From assembly GCA_020081605.1 (NCBI GenBank), contig JAHREC010000030.1:496001-560000 (forward strand): 64,000 nt of DNA, read 5' to 3'. Both the position numbers and the translations under genes were made by a program. The number at the start of each line of letters is the position of its first letter. Positions within the stretch are counted from its first letter, which is position 1. Positions 36,591-49,338 of this stretch are shown one piece after another. Under the pieces are notes generated by a model, which was not told the origin of the DNA, searched no databases, and saw nothing but the letters and a program-made list of their open reading frames with translations. The stretch comes from Albifimbria verrucaria. Its lineage: Eukaryota > Ascomycota > Sordariomycetes > Hypocreales > Stachybotryaceae.

Positions 36591-37088
36591 CATGCCATGC
36601 AGCTGGTCCGATGCGTTGACGTAAATTGTCTTGGGGGCCACGGGGAGGGGGCACGTTACGTTGCCTTGCGCAGGGTCTTTTCGCATCACATCCAGTCCTG
36701 TCCAGTCCTGTCCTAATCTGCGTGCCTGTGCAACAACAGGCACCTCGACCTGTAAAAAGAAGAAAATGACTCAGCGCGACAGCCTCTCCCCAACTCGGCA
36801 CATGTCGTGCATCATCGTCATCCACGGCGACGCGTATTCCAGCAATTTCAGAAGAATCGTGTTGCTGCTGGGTTCCACGACATGAATACGATTTCCCTCG
36901 CCGGCTCCACCAGCCCATCTCCATAATACGATGAGGCTCGGTCCAACCCGCACGAGCGAAAGCATGCTCTGCTGCGGCGAGAACAGCTTCGCCTGCAGGA
37001 TGAGATGAGACGATTTGAGGGGTACTTCTGCCAACCAGGGGTGGCCTCGCGAATAATGATGCAAAGCTGTTGCAGCCCTAGCGGGCGT

Positions 37089-37124
37089 TGCTTGCTTTGC
37101 TTTGCTTTGCTCTGCTTTGCTTGC
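37089..37124. repeat. TTTGC pentanucleotide tandem repeat
   Basis: About six TTTGC/TCTGC units in a row, flanked by CTTGC copies. Confidence 0.88.
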
Positions 37125-37596
37125 ATGCAGCAGCACCTATCTGCTCGTGCATTGGACAGGTCCGTGATTGTTCGCGGCTTAAAAAAGCTCAGCCATCATT
37201 CAATGTTGCTCCCCAGTACCCAGCAACTGCATGGGTAGTATACCCCAAGTCAATAGTCCTCCTGTCCATAATCCGTGCGCCGTATAGTTTTCTCGTCAGC
37301 AATGCCTGTCTTCCCAGGTCACTTGTAATGCGCAAAGGCACATAGTCTGCTGACCATCTAAATCCATCACTCGTTGTTGCGCCCACGCTCGTCCAATTCG
37401 CAGTAGCCCTGCCTCGACTTTGACCTCGGATCCGTTCTGGTCTTCGCTATAAGTCCTAGAACCCATCCGCAATTCTGGACTCCGCTTTCCGGGCCCGGCG
37501 CTCCGGGTCGGGACCTCGTTTGCTTTGCACTAGCATCGCAGAGGCTCCTCCCTCGGCCCTCCACGCTAGCTCGTTATCGGACGGCGCCCGGCTAAT

Positions 37597-37621
37597 GCCC
37601 CGTTAGCTCAGTTGGTTGCAG
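37597..37621 (+). other. tRNA 5'-end fragment with intact A box
   Basis: GCCCCGTTAGCTCAGTTGGTTGCAG matches the 5' acceptor strand and D-arm of a eukaryotic tRNA, possibly Ile-type. The A box TAGCTCAGTTGG is at 37604-37615. No anticodon arm, T arm or B box (GGTTCGANTCC) follows within 100 nt, so it is a truncated relic rather than a functional tRNA gene. Confidence 0.5.
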
Positions 37622-39521
37622 AATGAAACAATGGATTCAGTCAGTGTCCTTGAACAATAAGTCCAAGCGGCAAACCCTATTCGACAGTTTTGACACTTCC
37701 TGTCAATCCGCACGAGAAGACAAACAACATGTGGGATCTGACAGACTATTCAGTTCCACTCGAGTCGCTCAAAACCCTCGTTTACAGCCAGCAAGAGTAC
37801 GAGCACACTCACATGCACGCATCGTTTGCTTCTATCTGTAATTTTGTCTCTTTTACTTCCTCTTCCACTCACTACCTTGTGCTATACTGGATCCATCTTA
37901 ATCTGTCTTTCTCTGCGTCAAGTAAGGGCACATTTGATTCTACCTTGCCCAGTTCCATTAGTTTCCTCGTGTGATTTACCTACCCTGCACCTTGACTGGA
38001 TGTGGTCGAAATTAACAACAAAGCAAGCGATACGCTGAAGTGAATCACAGTTTCTCATGTCTTGTTGTTGAAACTCTCGCTCCTTGGTGGAAATTTGTTT
38101 TGTGGTGTGGCACTTGCCAGATGATTCCTTCGAAAAGCGGTGGAAATTGCACGAACCTTTCATCACTTTTCACATTACCACTGCCCCAGTAGGATTCTAT
38201 TATTACTCCAGACCTGGATAAATTGCGTTTTTCAACGATTCGAACCAGCCCATACCGTAATTGTTGATTTCATTCGTATATCCTTGTTGAGATTCAAAGC
38301 AAACACGCCTGCTTAATGCATCAGCCTTCATTAGATGCAGATGTCAGCAAGCAGCAATCAGCAACCAACAACCATAAGACCTCCTCAACTCTGCTTAGAG
38401 ATCAATCTCGCCAACACGAAGCCAACATAATCAGCCTCACCAAATATAGCAGACTAGTTCAAATTTAGTACTGTGATGATCGTTGCCACCTATCGCACAT
38501 GCGGCTCTTGGCCTCGGAACCTATATGCAAGAACCTTGTCGTGCTCAGACCAGGGCAGAAGACGCAGCCGAGCGAAGGCTTAGAGCTATAATAAACCATA
38601 TAGCAAAGACTGACTTCTCAATACAGAAATTCTCTCAGCCGTTCGTGGGGCCGACAAAGACATAACTCCGAAAAGTCTCCCAGAATGTTGCAGGCCCTGC
38701 TGTTGGTCCCGGCCTTCCTCCCACCCTGGTCCCAGTCAAAGAACACGCGGCATGCCGGGTCCTGGATCCTGGCTCTAAGCCCCTGGTTCATGTGCGCTTG
38801 ACCACCGCGTTAAATTCACGACGTCTCTCATCCAATGGCTGTGGATTCGTGCAGGACATCAACTGATCTACCGTTTCAAGATGCTGATGCCACCTCGCTA
38901 GGGAAAGCGGGTGAGATACGGCTACCAAGTTGCAGATAGATGGGCCAACTTCTTCCTCAAGCGATGCAGGCGTTCTCAAGTCTCTTTTGTGTTCTCTATA
39001 CAGGCAGTTCTTACGTGATGTGTATAAGATAAAACATATGAGTTGAATGATTAACAACATAATTGGAAAGTCCGCTGAAGCAGAAAGCTCTCCAGATCCA
39101 TATCCACCTATGTCGTATTTGCTAGAAAGAAACCATTCTCTCAGCTTATGCCCTCCACCGATACCCGGGCATTAACACTCCGTTGAGGCCATTCCAGCCA
39201 CCCCCTGTCATGTAATCATGGAACTACCAACCGTTCCTTGTCATAACTCCGTCCACGAATGGCCCTGAATCGCTTCGATTATGCCATGTAAACACTAAAT
39301 CCTGCCAAGCCTCGTTGAGCTCAACCAGTTGCCGTCCAAATCCAGTAACGCTGTCTATCATTATGCAAAATCGCAACGCTGTCCCTAACGCCATGTATAT
39401 CTTTGTACATGACTTAGTTTTTTTATTCAAGTTTTTGTTTTACTGATGGTTGTTGTGCGTGTTCAGACACAGAATGACGAGGACTGGTTACAGACCACAT
39501 CAATTTCTGAGCCATAGATAC

Positions 39522-41490
39522 CTAATGCCTGGAAGGCTCCGTTATCCGGATCTTGTATGGGTTCTTCCCAAGGTGGCCCTGTTGAGGAAAGGCTAAGGTC
39601 GTGTGACCCTGAGATGTCAGGGTGGCTATCGGTGACACTGCCTGTAAAGTCACACGACTCTGGGAAACTCCTAGCCACGGAAGGCTAATGTCCACAATGT
39701 CCTTTTGAGGCTCTAGACAAGTCTCCTCGTCACCATCGAGCCAAATCCACGAGGGCACTTCGTGGCGGTATGCTAGTTCTGGTTGTTCGGGATCGTAGAT
39801 GGACGGAGTGTAACTGCTGGCCACCTCCTCGTTCGATGTCCGACTAGCGAATTGATTCGACTCGTCGGCAAAGTCTGCTATACGTTGCATACGATAAGCT
39901 CTGATCCTCGCCGCTTCGTAGGTCCGGCTGCCTTTGTACATGGCAGTCTCGAGGTTCGCCAAACAGGTCAATAGGAGTCGCTCATCGCCGTCAACGCTGA
40001 CAGCCAATCGAGTAGCGTCGCGGTAGGCTTGGATGGCAGTCGGAATGTCGTTTAGTCGGAAGCGGTAGTTTCCTAGCTGAATATTCACAACAGCTTCTTG
40101 GTCTTCGGACATGTTGTATGACTTGAGCGTTTGTAGACAATCGATGGCCTCACCAATACGGCCGTTGGCCTCCTCGTGGGCGCAAACGATGGCTGTTTGT
40201 GAGATGGCAAGTTCTACTAGCCATGGATGCTGATAGCCGGTGGCATCAACCTTGGCGCGATACTGGCTAGCCACGGCCATTGTCTCGGCCGCACGATTTC
40301 GACGGAAGAGGCAGTCGATATGATCACCATAGACAACCGTCATGAGATAATTTGCAGCGCCTATCCGACTCTCCAACAGTGGCACCATCATCGAGTAGAG
40401 ACAAAGTGACAGTTCGTAGTAGTCCGTAAAGTGTTGTTGACCTAGTATGCTCCAAATGCGAGTCAATATGTGGTGTTGGCCGAGGACGATAGGAACCATG
40501 TGTTTCAAGAATTCCACCACAATCCGCAAGAGGTCATTTTTGTGATGCTGGTCAAGGTACCAGAGGAGACAGACAGTGCGGACGGCGAATATAGGACTCT
40601 GGGCTGTTATTATCTCTCGTAACGACTCGAAAGCTGGATTGAGAATGGCGTTAATGTCGATCTTGTCACCACGGATCATGCACCGATTGACGAGGGCAAA
40701 GCTTGTGATGACACGCTCGAGTAGCTCGTCGCTCCGATCGTCAGCCCAGTGACTCGTGCACGAAACATCATACTCCAGGTCCCACGCGCCACTGGACAGC
40801 GAACCGTCGATGTAATTGCGGAATAGACCCAAGACTTCTTCTGTCAGCGACAGCTCACCGGGGGCTGAGGAGGGCCTCGGGCTTGGGGGTGGTGTATGGC
40901 ATCGGACTTCCAGCGTATACTGGCTGCGCGGCGCATCACCTGTACGGAAGCGGGTTAAGAGGGAAGGATTGCGCCTGACGTAGCGGTTGATGTTCTCTAG
41001 ATCAACTGGCCTGCCTCGAATTGTGTATTCGGTGCGCTTGTTCAGCAGCTCCCGATCCCTTTGCAGGAACAACAGAGCTAGGACCTCCTCACCCTTGAGC
41101 TTCTTATCAAGCTTCCATTTGGTGATTCGAGATTTAAACATTTTCTTCCTGCGCCGAATTAGCTCCATGCGCTTCTGGTCAGGCATGCGGTGAGAAGAGG
41201 GTACGTAGGCAATAGGGGAGGAAGAAGCTGGCGCGCGCAAACTGGATTGATTTGCTTACGCTTACGTGCACCATGATGAGGACGAGTCTGTTGACGGATA
41301 GAAGAACTGAAAGAAGGGTTACAAACGTTGCAGTGAAGCCATAGTCCTTGGCCAGGATCTCCATGACCTCATGGAGGGGTACATTTTGCTCCTGGTAAAG
41401 TTCGGTGATGATGGCTCGTTTGTCTTCCCAGATGTCGTTGGGAATCCGTCTTCGACGGGTCGTACGCGGGCTTTCGGCCTCCATGTCCAT
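39522..41490 (-). CDS. Clr5-domain protein B with TPR-like C-terminus
   Basis: Minus-strand exons 41490-41327 and 41148-39522 give an unbroken 596-aa protein. The 178-nt intron (41149-41326) has donor GTTTGT, branch CTAAT and acceptor GCGCAG. It splits the same place in the Clr5 domain as the intron of gene A (after YGF-x-AT). The domain reads IPNDIWEDKRAIITELYQEQ, PLHEVMEILAKDYGF, then KKMFKSRITKWKLDKK at the extreme N-terminus (about residues 10-70). Downstream is a ~350-residue helical region with TPR-like units, for example AIDCLQTLKSYNMSEDQEAVV and NDIPTAIQAYRDATRL. A Pro-rich joint after the Clr5 module (CHTPPPSPRPS) parallels CRTPTPPPAPD in gene A. I chose the ATG at 41490 because Clr5 usually sits at the N-terminus; an in-phase upstream extension exists but lacks an ATG in the same frame. 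Confidence 0.88.
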
Positions 41491-42460
41491 TCGCTTGTCC
41501 CAGGCGCTCGCTGACAGCGTAAACTCCGAAGATGCCGATATGGTGGATAAGTACCTCAGTCCTAATAGCTCCCGGCGGCTCTGCAATGCCTGACTGGACG
41601 GTAGTTGCGTGGAAGCGAATGGGCTGGTCGTCTGCTATGCTTGTCACAGGATATGGATTCTGTCGGTAACCCGAAGGTGGAGGAACGGGAAGTGCTGTCG
41701 AAGGAGGGGGAAGAAGGTGATTATGACAGACAGAGTGGCAGCGCGCGTTCACAGACGAGGCTACATGTGGAAGAGATTGGCTGATTAGCCGCCACATGGA
41801 GCCCTCCATACGTCCAGAATATGCACGGTTGGCTCAGCTTGGGTGTTTGCACTGCTACCGACTACCACCTCCGTGTCAACCCTGCAGGCCATAAGGGGCT
41901 GCCTCTGTGCACCAGCAGGTACCTGGACAGCGAGTCCTACAGCGCGGGAGCCTAAAGGCCGTGGAGCGGCTTTACCCCAGCCCCGTAGGGCCAATGGGTG
42001 GAAGTCGGCCCAGAGGCACGAAAGCACGAACCAGGGTTCGGATCCTCTCAGACCACTCTGTTAGTGGACGGGTTAGGGGCAAAGGCCCGAGGTGCGTCAG
42101 GAGGGGGAGGGAGGCTGCCAGGGACAGGCCAGGCAACGGCAAGGGAAGATGAGGGTTGCTAATCTGCAGTGGAGCTCCAAGTGGGTATGCACCACCCCGG
42201 CTGTGTGGTGCTTCGTCTCTGTGGTTGACGTCGGGAGCGAGCAGGCGGGGGCGGCGCACAGGGCTGCTAGGGACAAGCCACCTGGAGCTCCCGAGGCCAC
42301 GACGATGGAACGGTTGGCTGATTGATCGAACTGCAGGAGCCCCGAGGCACGGTAGTCGCGAACCGGACGCGGACCCTTCACCAAACATGTTGGCCATGCG
42401 GGCGTCGATGGGTTTGGACCCTCATTAACGGCATGCAAGGCGACGCAAAGCAAAGCACAG

Positions 42461-42510
42461 CAAGGTAAGAAGGCAAGGTAAGGCAAGGTAAGGCAAGGCA
42501 AAGCAAGGCA
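42461..42510. repeat. AAGGC/AAGGT pentanucleotide tandem repeat
   Basis: A roughly 50-nt tract of alternating CAAGG-type 5-mers, best seen as a 10-nt unit AAGGCAAGGT, grading into CAAAG units upstream. Confidence 0.88.
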
Positions 42511-42780
42511 CACTCAGCAACACTGCCTGACAAACCGACCCAACTGGATGCAACCCTTTCCTCGCGGCGAAGGACAAGATGTGTCCACCGTGCCACGTGA
42601 TGGCAAATGAACCTGCCGGTGTGTCCGATCAGAAAGGTTGGATCTGTGCATGCCGCGATTATTGAGCAACGCGGGAAAGGAACGAGTCTCTGTCATGGCA
42701 CTTTCGGTTCCGAACGCACGGCTGACGGCGTGGTGAGGTTAACGAACAAACGACACACGTTAGACGGGGCCTGCTGGTGG

Positions 42781-42820
42781 TCTGGTCTGGTCTGGTCTGA
42801 TCTGGTCTGGTCTGGTCTTG
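42781..42820. repeat. TCTGG pentanucleotide tandem repeat
   Basis: Eight consecutive 5-mers, six of them perfect TCTGG. Confidence 0.92.
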
Positions 42821-45800
42821 TCCCGGCTGCCCGTTGGTGGAGGAGTGGGGGTTCCTGAGGGAGCCAAGGGCAGCAGCGGCATGGCATGGTAGGGGCATGG
42901 GACGGTGGATGGTGTGTGCAAGAGACGTGCGCAGGGGTGCGGTGCGTGGTGGCAGTCAAGGGAATAGAGGAGAGGGTTGACCTGGACTTGACCTACATAC
43001 ATACAGTGGTACCTACGTCTCCTGCGGTTGTGCATGGCCACGTGATTCGAGCAACGTGTTTTTCCTCCAATGTCACGGATACAGTAGGCCTACAAGCCTG
43101 TCTTAGGAAGGAGACATTGCCCAAGCCCAACTGGCCTGCCTCCATTCGCAGTGCTCTGGCCGCGAGTTCTTCGGCCATTCAGGCGCCGAAATGCCAAGGA
43201 TCTGGCCCGTCTATTTCCGGTGTCGCGTAGGTGAGAAATGCGGCTTGAGTGCCTGGGTTACCCAAGAGGGTAATCAATGTGTGATGTGTGCACGCTACTA
43301 CTATTGCGACGCGCACAGCTAGTCTAGTAACTTATGTTGTTATTACCTGCAACTTGCACGCGATGCAGAGATACCCTTGACCTGGCAGACCCAAACAAAA
43401 GCCAGCCTGGCTTACACAGTTCTCTGCAGTCCGAATACCCCACGTTGAAGCAGCGCATGTGTGCGCGGGCAGACTGGTTGATGGGCCGAATCAAGTCCCA
43501 ATCTACCGGCCGCAAGAGCCGCGCTCGGGAAGACGGTTCGTACCTCAGCCACTGGTGAGCAGGTTGGCGCTTGAGCTCGCAAGGGTCCCGTCCACTGCAG
43601 AATTGGATAGATAAATCTCCTAATCGGTCCAAGGTGCAAGAAGAGGCTGACCATCTCGGCTTGAGCGCATGGCACCAGAGCATCCCAAGTGGGGCTTGTC
43701 GGTATGTTGATTGGGATAACTTGCAAAGAGACGATCAAGATAATCTAATCCATCGCCATTTTGGGACCGTGTTATTTTGCGTAATGGCCCATGGCTTATG
43801 CGGCGCAACACGATTCATCTCTCCCGAACATCTTCTTCTCCACATCCATGCAAGCCGGAAACACCTGCATGGAGCAGCCTTGTGCTACTGTGATGTGGTG
43901 AGGCTCATGCCTAACGTAAGAGAACAACACCCTCTGAAGTCCCTGCTGTGCTGGCAGATCAACTTGCCTGCGGTGCAGTTGGTCCCAAAGATGCACCACG
44001 AGCGGAGTTGGAGAGCACGAGCCAATAACGGCCACCTCATGCGGAGCATGCGTTGGCCGCTCGTGCTTCATCTGATCTCAGAGCGGGACTGACTGACCAG
44101 GAGGTTAGTCAGGGATCTCACCACCCACACGCACCGGGCCATGTAAAGCATCCTGACGACGGCCGCTGGGGGCGAGCGATGAGAAGCCTCTGGAATGGCA
44201 ACCATGACGTCTAGAATACTCTCCAAGATTCTTCTCCTCGTGCCCTATCGGACATGTACGGTAGCATCAGGAATTGTCTCCGTTTGCCTGCCCGTCTAAT
44301 TTTGGTATCCGCTAAATAGATCGCCTTGCATTGCCCACCATGCTCAATCGAGTACCCATGCTGAATACCGACCATGGTTGATTGTCCATCGGTGGCGTTG
44401 CCCTTCACTCGGTAACGTTCCGCGTCTCTCCAAGCACGAGCAAGGGAAAAGAAAAATCGACCTGGCTTTGGCAAGGAGCCAATGCAGACCTGACGATAGT
44501 TGGCCTTAGGGCGCGCAAGGCTCTCCTGGCGACTGTGCTAATGCCAGGTCTCTAGCCCGTCCGTGCCTTGTTCTGGGGAATCCAGAGTCTTGCACTAACC
44601 TCATCCGAGCCTCACCGTCCGTGGCAATCTTTCCTCTTCAGTGTTCTGGTCATGTCATGTTGCAAGCCTTGTCCAGAGTCTCGACTGCCGAGCGGCCTCT
44701 CTACTCTATCCTGTTAATCCTCATGGCTATCATACGGCCGTAGCCCTGTTGTTGGTGTCTACTATTTGCCCGCCTTGCGGGATGCCCCGGCAAAGCAATT
44801 CAATGAACTTTGGCATAATCTATTTGCGTAGTTTTCGTCATGTGTTCATTCATGGCTTGGTGCTTACAACGCACAGCCTTTTACTTCAAGCATCAATTTT
44901 CTTTTCTCACAACTCATGTCCACCTTGGTCCACTGTGAAAGCCCTGCCCCAAAATCGATCTCTGCGCCGCCAACAATTCATCGGTTGCGCCTCCATCGAA
45001 GCCAGGTTAGTTGACGGATTCCTTCAACGATTTGGACCCCAACGGCAACGCCTAAGCCTTCGACGCGGGTTCTGCGCATTTCGCAACTGCCAGGGCCTTA
45101 TTGAGCACCGTTGCAAGAATGCCCTAGCAGTGATTAATTTCGCTTCTATCCGCTCATTAGCGTTAGCTTGGAATGCGCCTATACCCTGGAGCGCGCATCA
45201 TCCTTCGTCCTTCAAGGTTCGGATGCCCTAGCTCTGTTCTAAACTTGTCGACAGTCTAATTGACGTTGGCCCCAAACTTTGTCCGGATCATCACTCTGGT
45301 ATCCGCGATACTGACTCATGTGCAAGGATCTACAACGGTATTCAATCCAACCGTAGGCTATTTTCCTGCACCGTCCCTCATTCCGGTAATCCTGGAGAGA
45401 TTTGCCGCGAGAACCCCTTTGGTTGGTTGATACTCAGGTAAGAGTTGAGAGCCAATCACCCCGGAATCCTCGGTCACCGCCTGTTGGTGACCATCGCTGT
45501 ACGCGATGGTCATGGCGAGGCCGAGATTTGATCGATGTTAGTGCGAGATTTGTAGTTCGCGCTGCAAGCTTATGGTAAAGGGCTGAGGCTGAGGTTGAGC
45601 TTGCCGAAGTGTTGGCCCAACCTTGATTTCACAACCTCGTGTTGGTCGCTGAGCCTCCGCAACCACTGCAAGTAGTACCTGTAACTGCGCAAATCCGTTT
45701 CAGCACATCCGCACTCCTCCAGACTTGCTTAAGCCAAGCCCGACTCTACCTGCCATGTTGAGGGCATGGTCCTCGTTGGTGGCCACCTCAGACAAGCCTC

Positions 45801-47437
45801 TGCCTTCATGTTCCCTATGTTGACCGAATACCACTTTGATTCTTTTCTTAGAAACGTAGGCTATAATTGCCATCGGGGACAATTGGTGGCTGGCCGTTTC
45901 GTTCCTTACAAGGCCCACCGAGCATCAGTTGTAGAGAACCTACACCAACGCCAGAACCAGCACCCTTACCAGGACTGCTGTATTCACCTGGCTGCATGGT
46001 TCCTACATGTGTACGAGATTATCACATGTTCTCAAACTAAATGCGCGGTGCACTGCACTGCAACAATGCCTTCGAATGATCCGAGCGTTGCCTGGGCTGT
46101 GATTGGATTAGGTACGACAACGCCAATCAATACTAGATACTCCCACCCATTGCACCAAAGAACCACCGGCAGCCGTGTCTAGACAGTTTGTAGCTACGGC
46201 GACGCATCTTGTCGGTGCCAAAAGGCGTATGAGGACGAGGCGCAAACTGATGCTTGTCATGCCAGATCACGCTCTCACCAAAGTTTACAAATTGCTTTGC
46301 CGGCTGACTCAATGGATGAGTTAAGGCCGTAAGCAGGCAAGGTGACGGCGAGTAATCCCGATGCCAAATCTGGGGACAAGGCAAGGCCTTTGATGATTTC
46401 CTCTCTCGGCCGGTGCGCCACGGAGCAGCCAATCATCTGGGCGCGAAGTGGTATTTGTGAAGATGGCGCTTCTCTTTCCTAACCATGGCCAGCTAGACAA
46501 TGACTCAATTGATACATTTTGTCGACGGCCTCAGTCACCAGCCCATGGCTTGTATGACCGACGGCACAGCTTGTATGGCAGCCTTGCGGGATGTGATGAA
46601 CGCTGTGAGGAATCGTGTAAACCGCATTTCTGCGCTGCACCGTATCACCGCCTCGGACTCGCATCGAGCTCGACCGGTTTCCCGCCTATCACCGTGCACC
46701 GAAACAGCGGCCAAGAAACGGTTTGCATCGACGGAGCCATCCGAATCTCTTGCTGCCCTTCCCACTCCCCGGGTGCTGAACCTTTCAGCCGAACATCGTG
46801 CGCTAGCCCGACTGGGCGAGCCGCTCTGGCCCCATGGGACTTTGGTCATTGTCCATGGCGAAGCCGGTACTCAACCATACCCCTGTCCGAACCCGTTATT
46901 GGGAATCGTCACCCTCCACCCTCCACCCCTCGCCGAGCTTCCTCCTCGCCAGCAAATCCTTGTCTTCTGCAATGGCTTAGGAGGCGAGATAGAGCCACCG
47001 GTGCAGTAGGACGGAAGGAGAGTGAGCCCTGGGCTGGCGAGTTCCAGTCCGGTAATGTCCTATTCAATTGGGGGCCAAGGCTAGCCCAACCTAGCAGTCC
47101 AATGCTGGATTCACTGTCGATGTTCCCATCTAGGTACTTTGTAACTAGCAACCAGGAACACGCCCCTCCCCCAGGGACCTATCGAGACACCGAGCGACAC
47201 GCTTCCAAGGGGATGGCGAGGCGAGGTGGGGATGAAAGTCGCCGTATCTTTATTTTCTTCGTTATGACATCTTGATCCATCACTCCGCTTGGTCCATCCA
47301 CTTCTTTCAGTGATGAGCAAGCTGACTATTCTTTTCTCACCAACCAAAGTCCCTCGTCCTTGGTCTTGCCAAAGTCCTCGCGTTGCCTTCTCCGCCTCTC
47401 AACTCTAACCTTCCATGATACATAAGTCCACAACGTC

Positions 47438-47941
47438 ATGTTCCCTCAAGAGTCCAAAGGTATAAAGTGTCTCGAGCCCTTCATCAAGTCCATGTTCTCA
47501 TCCGAAATAGCTATGGTCGATCATCAGATCTTACAGTCCGAGTCTTCAAACCCTCAGTCCGCCTTCAAAACACCACGAGACCGTTGCCCGCCTAGACCTT
47601 ACCACGAGACCTTGGCACTCAAGGAACTACTCTACGACACGAAGCTTAAACTTGAAGAGTTCAGCGTGAGTAGAACCTCACCATCCATCCCTTCCATCAA
47701 GCACACGACACTGACCCAGGCGCATCTACAGGCAAACACTTCCGGCGCAATGGATCCAAACGGTAGCCATCACGGTGGCAACAGGTCCAGCCAGTCTGGA
47801 CACTATGGTTACGATCCCAAGGGACACGGTGGTGATCCGGGTGTTTTCGATGGCCTCCTTCCTCGAATTGAGACTCGTGGACAAAGCCGTAGCGGTCGAT
47901 CCAAGTACGACGACAAGTCGAAGAGGGGCAGCAAGCGATGA
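47438..47941 (+). CDS. Possible small hypothetical protein, one intron
   Basis: The open frame has a well-formed 66-nt intron at 47666-47731 (donor GTGAGT, CACTGACC branch, acceptor CTACAG). Removing it keeps the frame and leaves about 145 aa. The N-terminal half has a helical charged segment (ETLALKELLYDTKLKLEEF). The C-terminal half is Gly/His/Ser- then Arg/Lys-rich (GSHHGGNRSS, SKYDDKSKRGSKR) and probably disordered. A second canonical intron (about 47956-48009: GTGAGT, ACTAAC, GGCAG) follows the stop codon, so either the 3' UTR is spliced or a frame error hides a longer C-terminus. No family recognised. Existence as a protein gene is uncertain. Confidence 0.4.
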   Translation: MFPQESKGIKCLEPFIKSMFSSEIAMVDHQILQSESSNPQSAFKTPRDRCPPRPYHETLALKELLYDTKLKLEEFSVSRTSPSIPSIKHTTLTQAHLQANTSGAMDPNGSHHGGNRSSQSGHYGYDPKGHGGDPGVFDGLLPRIETRGQSRSGRSKYDDKSKRGSKR

Positions 47942-49338
47942 GGGCACTGCCCGAACGTGAGTCTGCCTAGTACGCTTACTTGGGGCTCAACGAGACTAAC
48001 GCATGGCAGTTTCAGCAACACTCCTGCTGCGGCTATACGATAGATCAAGTAGAAAACTAGAGGAGGACGGCGCAGGCCTGGTCACGCCTGCTGGATATGT
48101 ACTATCACGAGTATTCGGGCGAATGTAACTTGGGGATTTCTACTGAGGACTGGCTCCCAGTAACATGTTCTGGACGACGGCACTCTCTGGCATGACACGC
48201 GAATGGGGATCTACCAATCTGGTTTCATGGTGGCTCATTGGTCTACCTCACGTGAGGTTGCCAAATTTATGATTGTACGGCGAAACGGAGATCATGAAGA
48301 GGGTTATCCAGCTTAGGATTGTTTAGATACCCAATCAAACACATTGACGATATCTCTCACTCTTCCTCAAACCTAAGGATTGCTTAACTAAAAAAACCGA
48401 CCCCATGGTCGATGATGGAATGTTCCATGTCGAAGGGCTATAATCTGCATTTCCGCCACAGGATGGCGGCCAGGAGCGTGAGGTAGCAGTGATTAGCCAT
48501 GATTCTCTTTAATATCGCCAATTCCTACTCCTTCCAGCACACCCTAATCCACCAGCGTGGTAACGGTAACAGTGGCAGAAGCCTACGAACCAGTTTCCAC
48601 GGAGGCTCCCTGCTGCGCCCCCGTTCCTCTCCGCGATCCGCCCCTCCAAGGCAGTTGCCTTCCATGCGCACACGCATCAAGACCAGAACAGGAATTAACC
48701 CCATCTAGTGTCTTTTCTCTTTCTGAGATTAATCCGAAAGGGACTTTGGGGCCTTCTCCCTTACAGAGCATGATTGGTTGTGACGTAAGGGCTGTGTTAA
48801 CACGGATCCATGTCTGCTGCACCATTTGATTGGCCTGCCATGGGGGTGTGTGTCTGAGATGCAAGGTGACACGGAGGGACCATGCACAGCTGGAAGAGAT
48901 CACGAATCGCATTCAGCCTTATAAGGCGGCGACAAAACGGGTCAGCCACAGCGTAGTGGTAGCAGCCACGTGGGAAACCTATTCTCTCCGTCTGAGAAGG
49001 TTGGGATCTGGTGATGTAACAGGTCAGCAAAGGACAACCTGATTTTAGCATCGTGGCAACTGTATGCCGGCATACAGTGAGTCATCAAATCTTCCTTTCG
49101 GCCCTGGGCTTCTTCTCTTCATTCGTTGAATTGAAACGAGATTCCTGCCTAGTGAAACGCCTTAGGCGGCGATGATTTCGCGAACCAAAACATATTGTCC
49201 AATGGTGGTGCGTTCTCAGTCTATAAACTAAATCTCGCGTAAATAGGCAGCATACGGGCAGCAGAAATGACTCCGCGCAGCTGCAATAAACCCAGGGCCT
49301 ATTTCTAGTTTTCGCCGAAGCGCATAGTTTTTCCCCAC
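47942..49338. other. Intergenic 1.4 kb
   Basis: This stretch lies between the small gene (+) and the end of the ankyrin/zinc-finger gene (-). It contains a likely 3'-UTR intron of the small gene at about 47956-48009 and otherwise no supported feature. Confidence 0.5.

Larger units (their letters stand above)
34687..39521. other. Gene-free 4.8-kb region with GTAC/TACAG-rich islands
   Basis: The kinase promoter lies in the first ~1 kb. Short GTAC-, TACAGTA- and GCAC-containing words recur at about 35310-35520 and 36140-36200. Dinucleotide and pentanucleotide repeats and a tRNA 5' fragment also lie here. No protein-coding gene supported. Confidence 0.5.
41491..47437. other. Gene-free 5.9-kb region
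   Basis: The first few hundred bases are upstream of Clr5 gene B. The rest has several 170-275-codon open frames, but their translations have no domain, are Cys/Trp/His/Arg-rich in a random way, and overlap equally long frames on the other strand. Two pentanucleotide repeat tracts lie at 42461-42510 and 42781-42820. Confidence 0.5.

Noticed and set aside
36247..36924. 225-codon open frame on the minus strand
   Set aside because: Crosses a CT microsatellite and reads it as RERETEKET-like low complexity; not protein-like.
37597..37700. Complete tRNA gene
   Set aside because: Only the 5' strand and D-arm are present; no anticodon stem, T-arm or B box follows.
42461..42820. CRISPR-like array
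   Set aside because: The repeats are contiguous 5-mers without spacers, and the genome is eukaryotic.
43571..44092. 173-codon open frame on the plus strand
   Set aside because: No recognisable domain and an opposing frame of similar quality; likely chance.
44641..45231. 196-codon open frame on the plus strand
   Set aside because: No motif or family resemblance, and high Leu/Ser/Arg content as expected from CT-rich noncoding DNA.
46448..47275. 275-codon open frame on the plus strand
   Set aside because: Random-looking Cys/Arg/Pro/His-rich translation with no domain, overlapped by another long frame on the same strand and one on the opposite strand; no splice or promoter support.
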